Positions 43,927-52,602 of a DNA stretch of 64,000 bases are shown in pieces. Source of the stretch: Micavibrio aeruginosavorus EPB. GTDB lineage: Bacteria; Pseudomonadota; Alphaproteobacteria; Micavibrionales; Micavibrionaceae. Position 1 is the first letter of the stretch; every line of letters starts with the position of its first letter. Below the pieces are notes generated by a model. It was given only the letters and a program-made list of their open reading frames with translations, did not search any database and was not told the DNA's origin. The stretch covers positions 1,683,444-1,747,443 of the forward strand of contig NC_020812.1 of the NCBI RefSeq assembly GCF_000348745.1. Direction: 5' to 3'. Both the position numbers and the translations under genes were made by a program.

Positions 43927-44562
43927 ATGAAAAAGGCTGATATTCAACGTTTTTTTGAAATTTTGCACGCCGAAAACCCGGAACCGCAGGGAGAGTTGAA
44001 TTACACCAACCCCTATACCCTGCTGGTCGCGGTCGCGTTGTCGGCGCAGGCCACAGATATTGGCGTCAACCGCGCGACCGAAAAATTGTTCAAAATCGTC
44101 AAAACGCCACAGGACATGTTGAAACTGGGCGAAGATGGGTTGAAGGACCACATCAAAACCATCGGCCTGTTTAACACCAAAGCCAAAAACGTCATCGCCG
44201 CCGCCGAAATGCTGGTCCGCGATTATGGCGGGCAGGTTCCCGAAGACCGCGATGAATTGGTGAAATTGCCGGGTGTGGGCCGCAAGACCGCAAACGTCGT
44301 CCTCAACATCGCGTTTGGCCACGAAACCATTGCGGTGGATACGCACTTATTCCGCGTGTCCAACCGCACTGGGCTGGCCCCCGGCACCACCCCCGAAGCA
44401 GTCGAGAACAAATTAGAAAAAGTGATCCCGCCGGAATTCCGCCGCCATGCGCATCATTGGTTGATCCTGCATGGGCGTTATATTTGCAAGGCGCGCAAGC
44501 CATCATGCCCGGTATGCCCCGTGCGTGATGTGTGCGGTTTCAAAGATAAAACGGAATATTGA
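43927..44562 (+). CDS. nth: Endonuclease III
   Basis: DNA glycosylase/AP lyase for oxidised pyrimidines. 211 residues, E. coli size. Helix-hairpin-helix LPGVGRKTANVV with catalytic K120 and D138 (AVDTHLFRVSNR), at the same positions as in E. coli. The [4Fe-4S] cluster is C187-x6-C194-x2-C197-x5-C203. The frame is open far upstream, but homology and the adjacent -10 fix the start at 43927. Confidence 0.97.
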   Translation: MKKADIQRFFEILHAENPEPQGELNYTNPYTLLVAVALSAQATDIGVNRATEKLFKIVKTPQDMLKLGEDGLKDHIKTIGLFNTKAKNVIAAAEMLVRDYGGQVPEDRDELVKLPGVGRKTANVVLNIAFGHETIAVDTHLFRVSNRTGLAPGTTPEAVENKLEKVIPPEFRRHAHHWLILHGRYICKARKPSCPVCPVRDVCGFKDKTEY

Positions 44563-44565
44563 GCG

Positions 44566-45147
44566 TTAGATACGGCGCGATTTCAGGATGTCGACCACAC
44601 AATCATCGGCCTGTACATCACGACGATCGGCAAATGCACCGTCATACAAAGCCGTTTGGCGCGGATTGAATTCATAGTGCGACACCGACGCCGCATCCAT
44701 ATCGACAATCACATGCAACACGCATTCATTGCCGCGGAATTGCAAAACCTGCACCGAACCTTCTTCGCGTTCCAGATCGGCGTATGAAAACGCCGCAACG
44801 ACCTGCGCCGCATTCATGGTCGATAACAAGGCGGGATCTTTGCGCAACTGCGCCTGAACACCGCGGGCATCCCGCTTGGACACAACCACATCCGACGGCG
44901 ATACAATGGCGGCCTGGGCCGCCTGTCCCGGGGTGAAATCCGGCATAACCGTGTTGCCGAAAACCACCAGGGCCACGACCAACAACGTTTCCGGCAACAC
45001 CATAAACCGGCGCCAGCGACGCAACGTCAAACGACGATTCCAACGCAAAGCCACCCGGAAACGGGAATTGAAACAGAACGGGGCGAATGCCCGGCCCATA
45101 ATGCCGTTCAAACGCCCCGTCCCGAATGTTTCAAAATTGGTAATCAT
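44566..45147 (-). CDS. Uncharacterised membrane-anchored protein
   Basis: 193 residues from the ATG at 45147 (AAAGGGCG 13 nt upstream). Basic Arg-rich N-terminal region (RFRVALRWNRRLTLRRWRRF), one transmembrane helix (LPETLLVVALVVFGNTVM) and a soluble C-terminal domain, probably periplasmic, with Cys near the end (GNECVLHV and DDCVVDIL). Not recognised. It lies 60 bp downstream of bactofilin on the same strand, so a shared transcript is likely. Confidence 0.72.
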   Translation of the reverse strand: MITNFETFGTGRLNGIMGRAFAPFCFNSRFRVALRWNRRLTLRRWRRFMVLPETLLVVALVVFGNTVMPDFTPGQAAQAAIVSPSDVVVSKRDARGVQAQLRKDPALLSTMNAAQVVAAFSYADLEREEGSVQVLQFRGNECVLHVIVDMDAASVSHYEFNPRQTALYDGAFADRRDVQADDCVVDILKSRRI

Positions 45148-45208
45148 GGTGATCGACGCCCTTTCATTCCATTTTTCATGTTTATGAACGGGCACCGGCC
45201 CTCAAAAA

Positions 45209-45931
45209 TTACGCCGAAGCAGCGGTTTTGTCAGCGAACGGCAGTTCTGCGCCGCTGTCACGTTGACCGCCTTGCTTGTTGCTGGAGCGCGCCTGACCCG
45301 GCTTGCCTTCGCGTTTTTCGCCTTTGGCGGACAACGGCGTGACTTTACCGTCCAGCGTTGCGCCAGCTTCAACAGCCAGTTCCTTGTATGCGATTGCGCC
45401 GGTGATGGAACCGGAAGCACGGATCGTCAGGCGGCCGTTTACGGTCAGGTCGCCTTCGAAGCGGCCAGCAATGGTGGCTTCTTCGATTTCAACAGCACCG
45501 TAGAATACGCCGCTCTCAGCGATTTCCAGTACGCGTGCACCTTTCAGCGCCGCTTCGATCGTGCCTTCAACGATCAGAACGTCGCATGCTTCGATTTCAC
45601 CGGAGATGGTGATGCCTTCGCCGATAACCAGACGACGACCATCAGCAACCACGCCAGCTTTTGCGCCAGGAGCGGCAGCAGCATACGGGTTGGAGGACGC
45701 GGCCGGTTGACCGTACGGGGAAGAACCATAGGAGGACTGACCACCCGGGAAACCACCACCCGGAACGCGCGGCGGCTGCATGGCCGGGCGCTGCATACCA
45801 GCGGCTTGGCCACCCGGAATATCAATCGGGCGGGCCTGGCCACCGGCCTGGTTGGAAGATGCGCCTTGGTTGTTTTCTGTTTCGTTGCTCATGGTCTGTG
45901 CCTGGTCCTTTTGGTTCTGGTGGAAATTCAT
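45209..45931 (-). CDS. Bactofilin-type cytoskeletal protein
   Basis: Polymer-forming beta-helical cytoskeletal protein. 240 residues: disordered Gly/Pro/Gln-rich N-terminus (about 1-95), bactofilin core (about 98-200: VIGEGITISGEIEACDVLIV, ESGVFYGAVEIEEATIAGRF, GRLTIRASGSITGAIAYKEL) and a basic disordered C-terminus. The ATG at 45931 has GAGGG upstream; a Met at residue 14 is an alternative. Bactofilins act in cell shape, stalk or flagellar-pole organisation in relatives; the role here is not known. Confidence 0.92.
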   Translation of the reverse strand: MNFHQNQKDQAQTMSNETENNQGASSNQAGGQARPIDIPGGQAAGMQRPAMQPPRVPGGGFPGGQSSYGSSPYGQPAASSNPYAAAAPGAKAGVVADGRRLVIGEGITISGEIEACDVLIVEGTIEAALKGARVLEIAESGVFYGAVEIEEATIAGRFEGDLTVNGRLTIRASGSITGAIAYKELAVEAGATLDGKVTPLSAKGEKREGKPGQARSSNKQGGQRDSGAELPFADKTAASA

Positions 45932-46183
45932 TTTCGGTTACCCTCTTAAAGTTTCCGACGGTTAAATTCTGTCTTGCCCATTTAAAAACGCGGAAAAGAC
46001 AATACGGCTTTCACGCAAGAAAGCGCGCTGTTTGTTTTTCACCTGTTTTATTTCGAGAACATAAGGACACTAGCACCCGGTCAATAGGGCGACAAGCCGG
46101 AATCAGGGGGTTTCCCCCCGCTTTATTTCGCGTGCTTTTTCAGTGCGTTATAGGGCGTTTCATGGGGAATCAGGCCGTTATTT

Positions 46184-48097
46184 TCAAGAATCCGTCTCAT
46201 GGAAATACGCATATATGCGTTCGGCCACGGCGTGGCTGATTCCTTCGACTTTTTCTAAATCAGCGATTCCCGCGCGCGCCACGTCCTGCGCCGAACCAAA
46301 ATGAAGCAATAAGGCCTTCTTTCGCTTCGCGCCAATACCCGGCACATCATCCAACGGTGATGCACCGATATGTTTTGCACGCCGTGTCCTGTGCGCACCA
46401 ATCGCAAAGCGGTGCGCCTCGTCTCGCAAACGTTGTAAGTAATGTAGGGTGGCATTGTTCACTGGCAACTGGAACATTTCACGCCCGGGCATAAAGAATT
46501 TTTCGCGTCCCGCGTTGCGGTCCGGCCCTTTTGCAATGGATACAACATTTAATTCTTCGGCAAGACCCATATCGGCCAATGTTTCCATCACCGCATTCAA
46601 TTGCCCCAACCCACCATCGATCAGCAGAAGATCCGGCCAGTCTTCCGACCCCGGGCCGTTGCCCTCTTCCTGCGCCTTGCGGAAACGGCGGCTCATCACT
46701 TCCTGCATCATGCCGTAATCATCCGATGCGCTGGCATCGCGAATGTTGAATTTACGGTAAGCGGATTTCATGAACCCGTCCGGCCCCGCCACCACCATCG
46801 CGCCGACCATGTCGGTGCCGCTGATATGGCTATTATCATAAATTTCGATGCGGGCCGGGCGTTCGTCCAGACCGAACAATTCCGCCACACCGTCCAGCAA
46901 TTGCGCATCGCCAGCGCGTTCCAGCAAATGGCGATCCAGCGCATCGCGCGCATTATTGGCAACGAAATCGATCAGGCGGCGGCGTTCGCCGCGCTGTGGT
47001 CGTGTAATGGATGTTTTTCGTTCCACATTCGGGCGGGAATTCAGCGCATCCTCAATCACGCCCGCATCGGCGATTTCATGGCTGATGAGAATATGCGGCG
47101 GGATTGGTTTGCTTTCATAAAATTGCGCGATAAAGGCGGCCAGAATGGTTTCCGGCTCTTCATCCCGCTCATGCCGCGGGAAATAGGCCCGGTTGCCGAA
47201 ATTCTGCCCGCCACGGAAGAAAAACACTTGTACGCAACTGCGTCCTTCACGCATGGCCAGGGCAATGGCATCCGCATCGCCGATGCCGTCGAAATTGATA
47301 TCCTGGCGTGTTTGCAGGCTGGTCAACGCGCGCAGGCGGTCGCGGAATTTTGCCGCTTCCTCATAATCCATCCGGTCGCTGGCGGCTTGCATGGCGCCGG
47401 CCATCTGCTCCTGGATCTCCCGGCTTTTTCCGGTTAGATAGGCGCGCGCCTGCTCCACCTGCTTGGCGTAATCTTCGCGCGACACCATGTTTACGCACGG
47501 CGCGGTGCAACGCTTGATATGAAATTGCAGGCAAGGCCGCGTGCGTTGCGCAAATACGGAATCCGAACAATTGCGGAGCATAAACGCCCGTTGCAACACC
47601 GCAATGGTGCGGTTCACCGCCCCGGCGGAGGCAAAGGGTCCAAAATAATGCCCTTTGCGTGACCGGCTGCCGCGGTGTTTGATCACCTGCGGAAATTCGT
47701 GGTCATCCGTAATTAAAATATACGGGAACGATTTATCATCGCGGAGAAGAACGTTGTAACGGGGCTTCAGTTTTTTAATCAGGTTGGATTCCAGCAACAG
47801 GGCCTCGGCCTCTGTATGCGTGCGCACCACCATCATTTCCGATGTTTCGGCCACCATGCGTTGGATCCGATGCGACAGACGGGTGACTTGCGTATAATTC
47901 GTAACCCGTTTCTTCAGCGATTTGGCCTTGCCGACATACAGCACATCGCCCTTCGCATTCAGCATCCGGTAAACCCCCGGCGCATCCGGCAACGTCTTCA
48001 CAAACGCCCGAATAACCCCAACCCCGCGCGCAAGGGCGGCGGGGATTGCGGCATCATCAAACTGTTCGGGATCTTCACCGTCTTGGTCCATAGACAT
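46184..48097 (-). CDS. uvrC: Excinuclease ABC subunit C
   Basis: Dual-incision nuclease of nucleotide excision repair. Start taken at the ATG at 48097 (637 residues); an upstream TTG at 48127 adds ten codons. GIY-YIG domain PGVYRMLNAKGDVLYVGKAK, UVR motif (ESREIQEQ-like, residues about 215-250), RNase H-like domain with IEIYDNSHISGTDMVGAMVV and LLIDGGLGQLNAV, and a C-terminal double HhH (LDDVPGIGAKRKKALLLHFG). Its frame covers the whole region without gaps. Confidence 0.96.
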   Translation of the reverse strand: MSMDQDGEDPEQFDDAAIPAALARGVGVIRAFVKTLPDAPGVYRMLNAKGDVLYVGKAKSLKKRVTNYTQVTRLSHRIQRMVAETSEMMVVRTHTEAEALLLESNLIKKLKPRYNVLLRDDKSFPYILITDDHEFPQVIKHRGSRSRKGHYFGPFASAGAVNRTIAVLQRAFMLRNCSDSVFAQRTRPCLQFHIKRCTAPCVNMVSREDYAKQVEQARAYLTGKSREIQEQMAGAMQAASDRMDYEEAAKFRDRLRALTSLQTRQDINFDGIGDADAIALAMREGRSCVQVFFFRGGQNFGNRAYFPRHERDEEPETILAAFIAQFYESKPIPPHILISHEIADAGVIEDALNSRPNVERKTSITRPQRGERRRLIDFVANNARDALDRHLLERAGDAQLLDGVAELFGLDERPARIEIYDNSHISGTDMVGAMVVAGPDGFMKSAYRKFNIRDASASDDYGMMQEVMSRRFRKAQEEGNGPGSEDWPDLLLIDGGLGQLNAVMETLADMGLAEELNVVSIAKGPDRNAGREKFFMPGREMFQLPVNNATLHYLQRLRDEAHRFAIGAHRTRRAKHIGASPLDDVPGIGAKRKKALLLHFGSAQDVARAGIADLEKVEGISHAVAERIYAYFHETDS

Positions 48098-48307
48098 AGA
48101 GATAAGCCATTGTCGGAACCGGGGCAATCACCTGTAAAACCCCCGGAAAACAGCCAAAAATAATATACGCAACACAAACACAACCCATAGTTGATTATTT
48201 TACTTGCATTCTTGCAACTGTTTTTGTAACGCTGTGGCCCTCGCCCGGCTATGGGGGCTGGGCGGGGATAAAGTTCGATACTGAAACAAACAATGGGGGA
48301 CCACATT

Positions 48308-48991
48308 ATGGGGACAATTATTCTACGCACGGCATCGGGGCACGTGATTTACAAAAGCAACCGCACACACCACCGCGCCGCGATTGAGGATGCCGTGATG
48401 GATGGCGTGTCATTGCATCACGCCGACCTGTCCGGTCTTGATTTAAGCCACGGTGATTTTGATGGCGGTGATTTCCGGCACGTCAATTTTGATGGCAGCA
48501 ACATGACCGGCACCAATTTATCCGAATGCCGCATGACCGGTTCATCGTTCAAAAACGTCGCATTGCATGGGGCCTGTATCATACAATCACACTTGATTGA
48601 TTGCGATTTCAGTGGTGTTTTATTTGGCGGAACCGACATTTACGGCACCGTTATTCGGGGATGCCGGTTTGACACGCAATCGGCCCTTGAGCTGCATTTT
48701 TACGACTGCGACATTTTTGAAAAAAATATCTTTGTGGGAATTGATGGAACATCCTGCCCCATCAACCGCCCACCCGTTACCATTTTGGGTGGCCCGTCCA
48801 TCATGGCCATCACCACCACACATGTCATCATGGGCAACAAGGCCATGACGATTGCGGATTGGATGCGCACCCACAGCATGATTGAAAAATCACCCAGCCA
48901 CGGCCTGGCACTGGCGCATTTGCGGCTCATGCGTGGGGCGGACAACGACGCGCTCCCCGCACAAAACACGCCCAGCCAAGCCCCCGGATAA
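48308..48991 (+). CDS. Pentapeptide-repeat protein
   Basis: 227 residues. From about residue 35 to 130 it has A(D/N)LSG-type pentapeptide repeats (HHADLSGLDLSHGDFDGGDF, RHVNFDGSNMTGTNLSECRM), forming a right-handed quadrilateral beta helix. The C-terminal part is a different domain (GGPSIMAITTTHVIMGNKAM). Start at 48308 chosen over an ATG 15 nt earlier because only it has GGGGGA at a workable distance. Such proteins can mimic DNA and inhibit gyrase, but most have unknown roles; there is no direct evidence here. Confidence 0.85.
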   Translation: MGTIILRTASGHVIYKSNRTHHRAAIEDAVMDGVSLHHADLSGLDLSHGDFDGGDFRHVNFDGSNMTGTNLSECRMTGSSFKNVALHGACIIQSHLIDCDFSGVLFGGTDIYGTVIRGCRFDTQSALELHFYDCDIFEKNIFVGIDGTSCPINRPPVTILGGPSIMAITTTHVIMGNKAMTIADWMRTHSMIEKSPSHGLALAHLRLMRGADNDALPAQNTPSQAPG

Positions 48992-49311
48992 TTTTCCTTG
49001 ACGACCACCCTTATGACAACCTATGAATGGCTTGTGTGTGCATACCATTGCAACCCGATTGCGCAATGGGACCGGTGTGTGGCCGGTTAAAAGGGAGAGA
49101 ATTTCAATGATTTACCTGCGTTTCGGGCGGTTGTACGCCCTCAGCCTGGATCTGGACCGCCGGTTCGGATTCATGCCTTTGTTCGCAAAAAATACTTGCA
49201 ATAACGAAACTATTATCGATATACCTTTTGGTCAGGTCGTTTTAACACCGGGCCGGGTTTTATCGCGACCATGGACGCCCTCACCCATCGAAAAGGGAAC
49301 CGGATCACATC
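48992..49311. other. 320-bp stretch before the MarR-like gene
   Basis: No convincing conserved gene. It contains one small open frame with a good ribosome site (listed separately) and an imperfect palindrome near CCATTGCAACCCGATTGCGCAATGG (49050-49074; outer CCATTG/CAATGG arms), which could be a MarR-type operator. No terminator seen after the pentapeptide gene. Confidence 0.4.
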
Positions 49312-49382
49312 ATGGTCAAACAACAGACATTGGAAACGCTCACACGCTGCCGCGCCCTGCTTCAGGTGTGGCAACGGATTGA
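49107..49382 (+). CDS. Possible small protein overlapping the MarR-like gene
   Basis: A 91-residue frame starting MIYLRFGRLYALSLDLDRRF with AAGGGAGAG 9 nt upstream. The first 45 residues look protein-like, the rest (SPIEKGTGSHHGQTTDIGN) less so, and the last 71 bp overlap the MarR-like gene in another frame. It may be a real leader/small protein or chance. Confidence 0.25.
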   Translation: MIYLRFGRLYALSLDLDRRFGFMPLFAKNTCNNETIIDIPFGQVVLTPGRVLSRPWTPSPIEKGTGSHHGQTTDIGNAHTLPRPASGVATD

Positions 49383-49662
49383 TGCCGAATTTCCACTGCA
49401 ATACATGCTGTGCCTGATCGAGATTGCCGCGGATGAAGGCCTCTCCCTCTCCGACCTGGCCACCCGCACGCAGATGCCGTTATCAACAGTATCCCGCATC
49501 GTCGGTGCTTTATCCGACCACCGCCCAAAAGGAAAATCCTACGGCCTGATCCGCGTGGATATCTCGGCAACGGAACGGCGGAGGAAGGAATTGTCGCTAA
49601 GCCCTAAGGGGCGGGCGTTGGTGGGGGAGTTGGGAGAGATCGCCCCCACAATATCTGGATAA
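49312..49662 (+). CDS. MarR-like winged-helix regulator
   Basis: 116 residues with a MarR/winged-HTH layout: LIEIAADEGLSLSDLATRTQ, MPLSTVSRIVGALSDH as recognition helix, and the wing RVDISATERRRKELSLSPKG with the typical L-T/S-x-x-G end. It is short, lacking part of the dimerisation helices of classical MarR (about 140-150). Ligand and target unknown; the upstream palindrome near 49050 is a candidate site. The downstream gene is AT-rich and may be acquired. Confidence 0.75.
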   Translation: MVKQQTLETLTRCRALLQVWQRIDAEFPLQYMLCLIEIAADEGLSLSDLATRTQMPLSTVSRIVGALSDHRPKGKSYGLIRVDISATERRRKELSLSPKGRALVGELGEIAPTISG

Positions 49663-49699
49663 AGACCATATCTATCCCACGTTTTTACACGAGACCAAT

Positions 49700-50155
49700 A
49701 TGACGATTACAAATAACAAAATTAAAATATTGTCCGTTTTCACATTTGCATTGATTACATTCAGCGTAGAAAACTATGCGTATGCTGGCATCTATAAAAT
49801 TGGGATACACCAACCAGACAATCACAATTTTATTGTTACTTTTGAATGCCCCGATGATGGAACCATCTGTCAATCCAGCGCCTTACTCAAAGACAAACCC
49901 ATCAATATAGAAACGACGTTTTCAAAACACGAGGCTGAATTTGTCTTTCGAATGGCGGACACGCTCTTATTCTCTCAACAAAACAAGCCAAGCTACACAA
50001 CTATTATATATCCTGACAGCGCAACGCCTAAGACTGAAACAATCTACCTCTACATCCCCCACCCTGCGGCAGAAGAAACACCTGCGGAAAAGTCCGTTTT
50101 CCGCAAACCACAGCGCCATGTGGCCACATTGAACATTTTCATTGAAAAAGAATAG
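49700..50155 (+). CDS. AT-rich orphan exported protein
   Basis: 151 residues: signal peptide (IKILSVFTFALITFSVENYAYA) and a beta-rich mature domain with one Cys pair (ECPDDGTICQS) and a basic C-terminus. No family recognised. Base composition and codons (AAT, ATA, TTA, ACA) are clearly more AT-rich than all neighbours, and the gene abuts a tRNA-Leu gene, a common insertion neighbourhood. No integrase or repeat is visible, so transfer is only suggested by composition. Confidence 0.65.
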   Translation: MTITNNKIKILSVFTFALITFSVENYAYAGIYKIGIHQPDNHNFIVTFECPDDGTICQSSALLKDKPINIETTFSKHEAEFVFRMADTLLFSQQNKPSYTTIIYPDSATPKTETIYLYIPHPAAEETPAEKSVFRKPQRHVATLNIFIEKE

Positions 50156-50202
50156 CTGTCGCCGCATGCAAGGGACGCGCTAAACAGAAAATCACCTCAA
50201 AT

Positions 50203-50289
50203 TGGTGGCCCCGGCCGGAATCGAACCGGCACGCCCTTACGAGCGAGCGATTTTAAGTCGCTTGCGTCTACCAGTTCCGCCACGGGGCC
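50203..50289 (-). tRNA. tRNA-Leu (anticodon UAA)
   Basis: 87-nt class II tRNA: acceptor GGCCCCG/CGGGGCC, D arm GCG...CGC, anticodon stem GCGA/TCGC with loop CTTAAAA (anticodon UAA, reads UUA), long variable arm (CGCTCGTAAGGGCGTG), T arm CCGG-TTCGATT-CCGG, then A and an encoded CCA. It lies 47 bp downstream of the AT-rich orphan gene in opposite orientation. Confidence 0.95.
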
Positions 50290-50416
50290 AGCCGGGTGAT
50301 ATGGGCGGTAGAAAGCCGGGGCAGATTAGCGGGAAATCGGGACGGTGGAAAGACTGAATTCCGGTATTTCCCGGCTTTATGGGGGTTCATTTTCCCCTTT
50401 TCCCACAGTGGCACCG

Positions 50417-50425
50417 TGTTAAAAT
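50417..50425 (+). promoter_or_regulatory. Extended -10 promoter of the FAD monooxygenase gene, probably leaderless
   Basis: TGT-TAAAAT, ending 7 nt before the ATG at 50433, with no Shine-Dalgarno. Same geometry as nth, hrcA and the polyprenyl synthase gene. Confidence 0.45.
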
Positions 50426-50432
50426 CGCCCCC

Positions 50433-51659
50433 ATGGACACGCACCCATCCCCAATTAAGACCATCAAAACCACCTGTTGTATCGCTGGCGGCGGTCCGGC
50501 TGGCATGATGGCGGGGTTGTTGCTGGCCCGGGACGGGGTCGATGTTGTGGTGTTGGAAAAACACGCTGATTTCCTCCGCGATTTTCGGGGGGACACTATT
50601 CATCCGTCCACCATGGAACTGATGGCCGAACTTGGCGTGCTAAACCGGTTTTTGTCCCGCCCGCATCAAAAAATCCACCGCCTGAATGGCTTTTTTGGCA
50701 CACAGGAAATCACCATCGCGGATTTTTCGCGCCTGCCCGTGCATTGCCCATACATTGCCATGATGCCGCAATGGGATTTTCTGGATTTCCTGGTGGATGA
50801 AGGAGCGCAATACCCACATTTCCGCATCATGATGAAGACCAAAGCCGCGGGCTTGATCGAAAGCGATCATCGCATCAGTGGCGTTTATGCGGAAACCGAA
50901 GACGGTATAATCGCCATTGAATCCGACCTGGTGATCGGGGCCGATGGACGTCGTTCGACATTGCGGACACAGGCCAGTTTTCAGGCCGTTGATCAGGGCG
51001 CACCCATTGATGTGTTATGGATGAAAATTTCGCGCAAACCCACCGACCCCGACCAGGCATCGGGCCGGTTTGATCGTGGGCGCGGATTTATCATGCTGTA
51101 CCGCGAAGAATATTGGCAATGCGCCTGGATCATCCCCAAGGGTGCTTATGAATCCATTCGCGCCCAAGGGATGGAGGCGTTTCATCAATCCCTTTTGAGT
51201 GTGGCCCCGTTCCTACACGACCGGATGGATGAATTGCGCGACTGGGGCGATATCAGCCTGTTGACCATCACGGTGGACCGGCTGGAACAATGGTTTAAAC
51301 CGGGATTGTTATTTATTGGCGACGCCGCGCATGCCATGTCACCCATTGGCGGCGTTGGTATCAACCTGGCCATTCAGGATGCCGTGGCCGCCGCGCGTAT
51401 TTTGGCGACACCTTTGAAAAACGGCACCTGCACAATTGCGGATTTACAAAAGGTGCAAGACCGCCGCATGTGGCCGACACGGATGACGCAGAATGTTCAG
51501 TTATTTATGCAGAACCGCATCTTTGGCCCGTTGGTAACGCGGAAGGACAATTCCGATTTTCCGGTCGCCATGCGCATGATTCTCCGCCTGCCGTTCCTGC
51601 GTCTTGTCACCGCGCGGATTATCGGCATGGGGTTCCGCCCCGAACATATTCAGGATTAA
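50433..51659 (+). CDS. FAD-dependent aromatic-ring-type monooxygenase
   Basis: 408-residue flavoprotein hydroxylase of the PHBH/UbiH-related class. Rossmann FAD motif CCIAGGGPAGMMAGLLLAR with acidic VLEKH, second motif DLVIGADGRRSTLR (the DG motif), and third FAD/ribityl motif GDAAHAMSPIGGVG. The C-terminus is short and lacks extra domains. Substrate unknown; close relatives oxidise aromatic or polyketide-like compounds. No pathway genes adjoin it. Convergent with the CinA-like gene 4 bp on. Confidence 0.88.
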   Translation: MDTHPSPIKTIKTTCCIAGGGPAGMMAGLLLARDGVDVVVLEKHADFLRDFRGDTIHPSTMELMAELGVLNRFLSRPHQKIHRLNGFFGTQEITIADFSRLPVHCPYIAMMPQWDFLDFLVDEGAQYPHFRIMMKTKAAGLIESDHRISGVYAETEDGIIAIESDLVIGADGRRSTLRTQASFQAVDQGAPIDVLWMKISRKPTDPDQASGRFDRGRGFIMLYREEYWQCAWIIPKGAYESIRAQGMEAFHQSLLSVAPFLHDRMDELRDWGDISLLTITVDRLEQWFKPGLLFIGDAAHAMSPIGGVGINLAIQDAVAAARILATPLKNGTCTIADLQKVQDRRMWPTRMTQNVQLFMQNRIFGPLVTRKDNSDFPVAMRMILRLPFLRLVTARIIGMGFRPEHIQD

Positions 51660-51662
51660 AAA

Positions 51663-52457
51663 TCAGACAACGTCCAAATTCCGCCCATGCGACCCGACGC
51701 TGAGGGCGCGGGGTTCGTCGCCGTGGGCGCGGATCATGGCGATGATGTCCTGGGTCACGGTGTCCAGACTATCGCTGTTGGTGGCGCGCATGACGAGGGA
51801 CAGGCCCAGAACGCCGCCGCGATAATGCGGGTATGACCCGATATCAACATCCGGGTATTTGTTTTGCAGGGCGGTGAGTTCCTCGGCCACTTTGCTTTCG
51901 GGCAGGGAACACGTAACCGTGTTGGAGAGCAGCGGTTTGCCCGCCTGAATTTGATCTAAAACGTGGTCCATCATCGCCTGCATGATGCGGGGAACGCCCG
52001 CCATCACATGCACGTTTTTGGTGATGAAGCCCGGCGCGCCGGACACGGGGTTGGGGATCAGGGTGGATCCCTTTGGCACCATGCTCATCTTCGCGCGCGG
52101 CGGGGTGAGGTTTTCGAGGCCGTAATATTCCTCCAACACCGCGAACGCTTCGTCATCGCGTTCCAGCGGCAGGCCGAACGCCTTGGCCACGCTTTCGGCG
52201 GTGATGTCGTCATGCGTCGGGCCAATGCCGCCGGTGGTGAAGACGTAATCGTAATCCGCGCTCAGTTGCTGGACCGTGTTGATGATTTTAGCCTCAATAT
52301 CCGGGATGACCCGCACCTCGGCCAACAGGATGCCGCGCTCGGTCAGCCGTTCGGCAATCCAGGGGGTATTGGCGTCCGTTGTCCGCCCGGACAGGATTTC
52401 ATTGCCGATAATCACCAGAGCGGCTTTGTACAAATCGGGGTTTTCGTATTGCGGCAT
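51663..52457 (-). CDS. CinA-type molybdopterin-binding domain protein
   Basis: 264 residues matching the N-terminal (MoaB/MogA-like, COG1058) domain of competence/damage-inducible protein CinA: IIGNEILSGRTTDANTPW, VFTTGGIGPTHDDITAES and NVHVMAGVPRIMQAM. The C-terminal nicotinamide-nucleotide deamidase domain of full CinA is absent, as in many alphaproteobacterial stand-alone forms. COG1058 domains have been linked to ADP-ribose/NAD-adduct pyrophosphatase activity; the role here is inferred only. Confidence 0.88.
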   Translation of the reverse strand: MPQYENPDLYKAALVIIGNEILSGRTTDANTPWIAERLTERGILLAEVRVIPDIEAKIINTVQQLSADYDYVFTTGGIGPTHDDITAESVAKAFGLPLERDDEAFAVLEEYYGLENLTPPRAKMSMVPKGSTLIPNPVSGAPGFITKNVHVMAGVPRIMQAMMDHVLDQIQAGKPLLSNTVTCSLPESKVAEELTALQNKYPDVDIGSYPHYRGGVLGLSLVMRATNSDSLDTVTQDIIAMIRAHGDEPRALSVGSHGRNLDVV

Positions 52458-52602
52458 GGGTCAAAACTCGTAAAAAAGGCCGGAAAACGGCGGATTTCCC
52501 TTTGAAAGATTGTACTTGAAAGCCAATTATAGCATATTGGCCCCGGTTGCGGGCCAAAACACAACCCGCACGCGTAAACAGACAATAATTTATGGATGAA
52601 TA

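Noticed and set aside
48195-48225. TTGCATTCTTGCAAC as an operator repeat upstream of the pentapeptide gene
   Set aside because: Only a short direct/inverted coincidence of TTGCA; no second copy and no consistent relation to a promoter.
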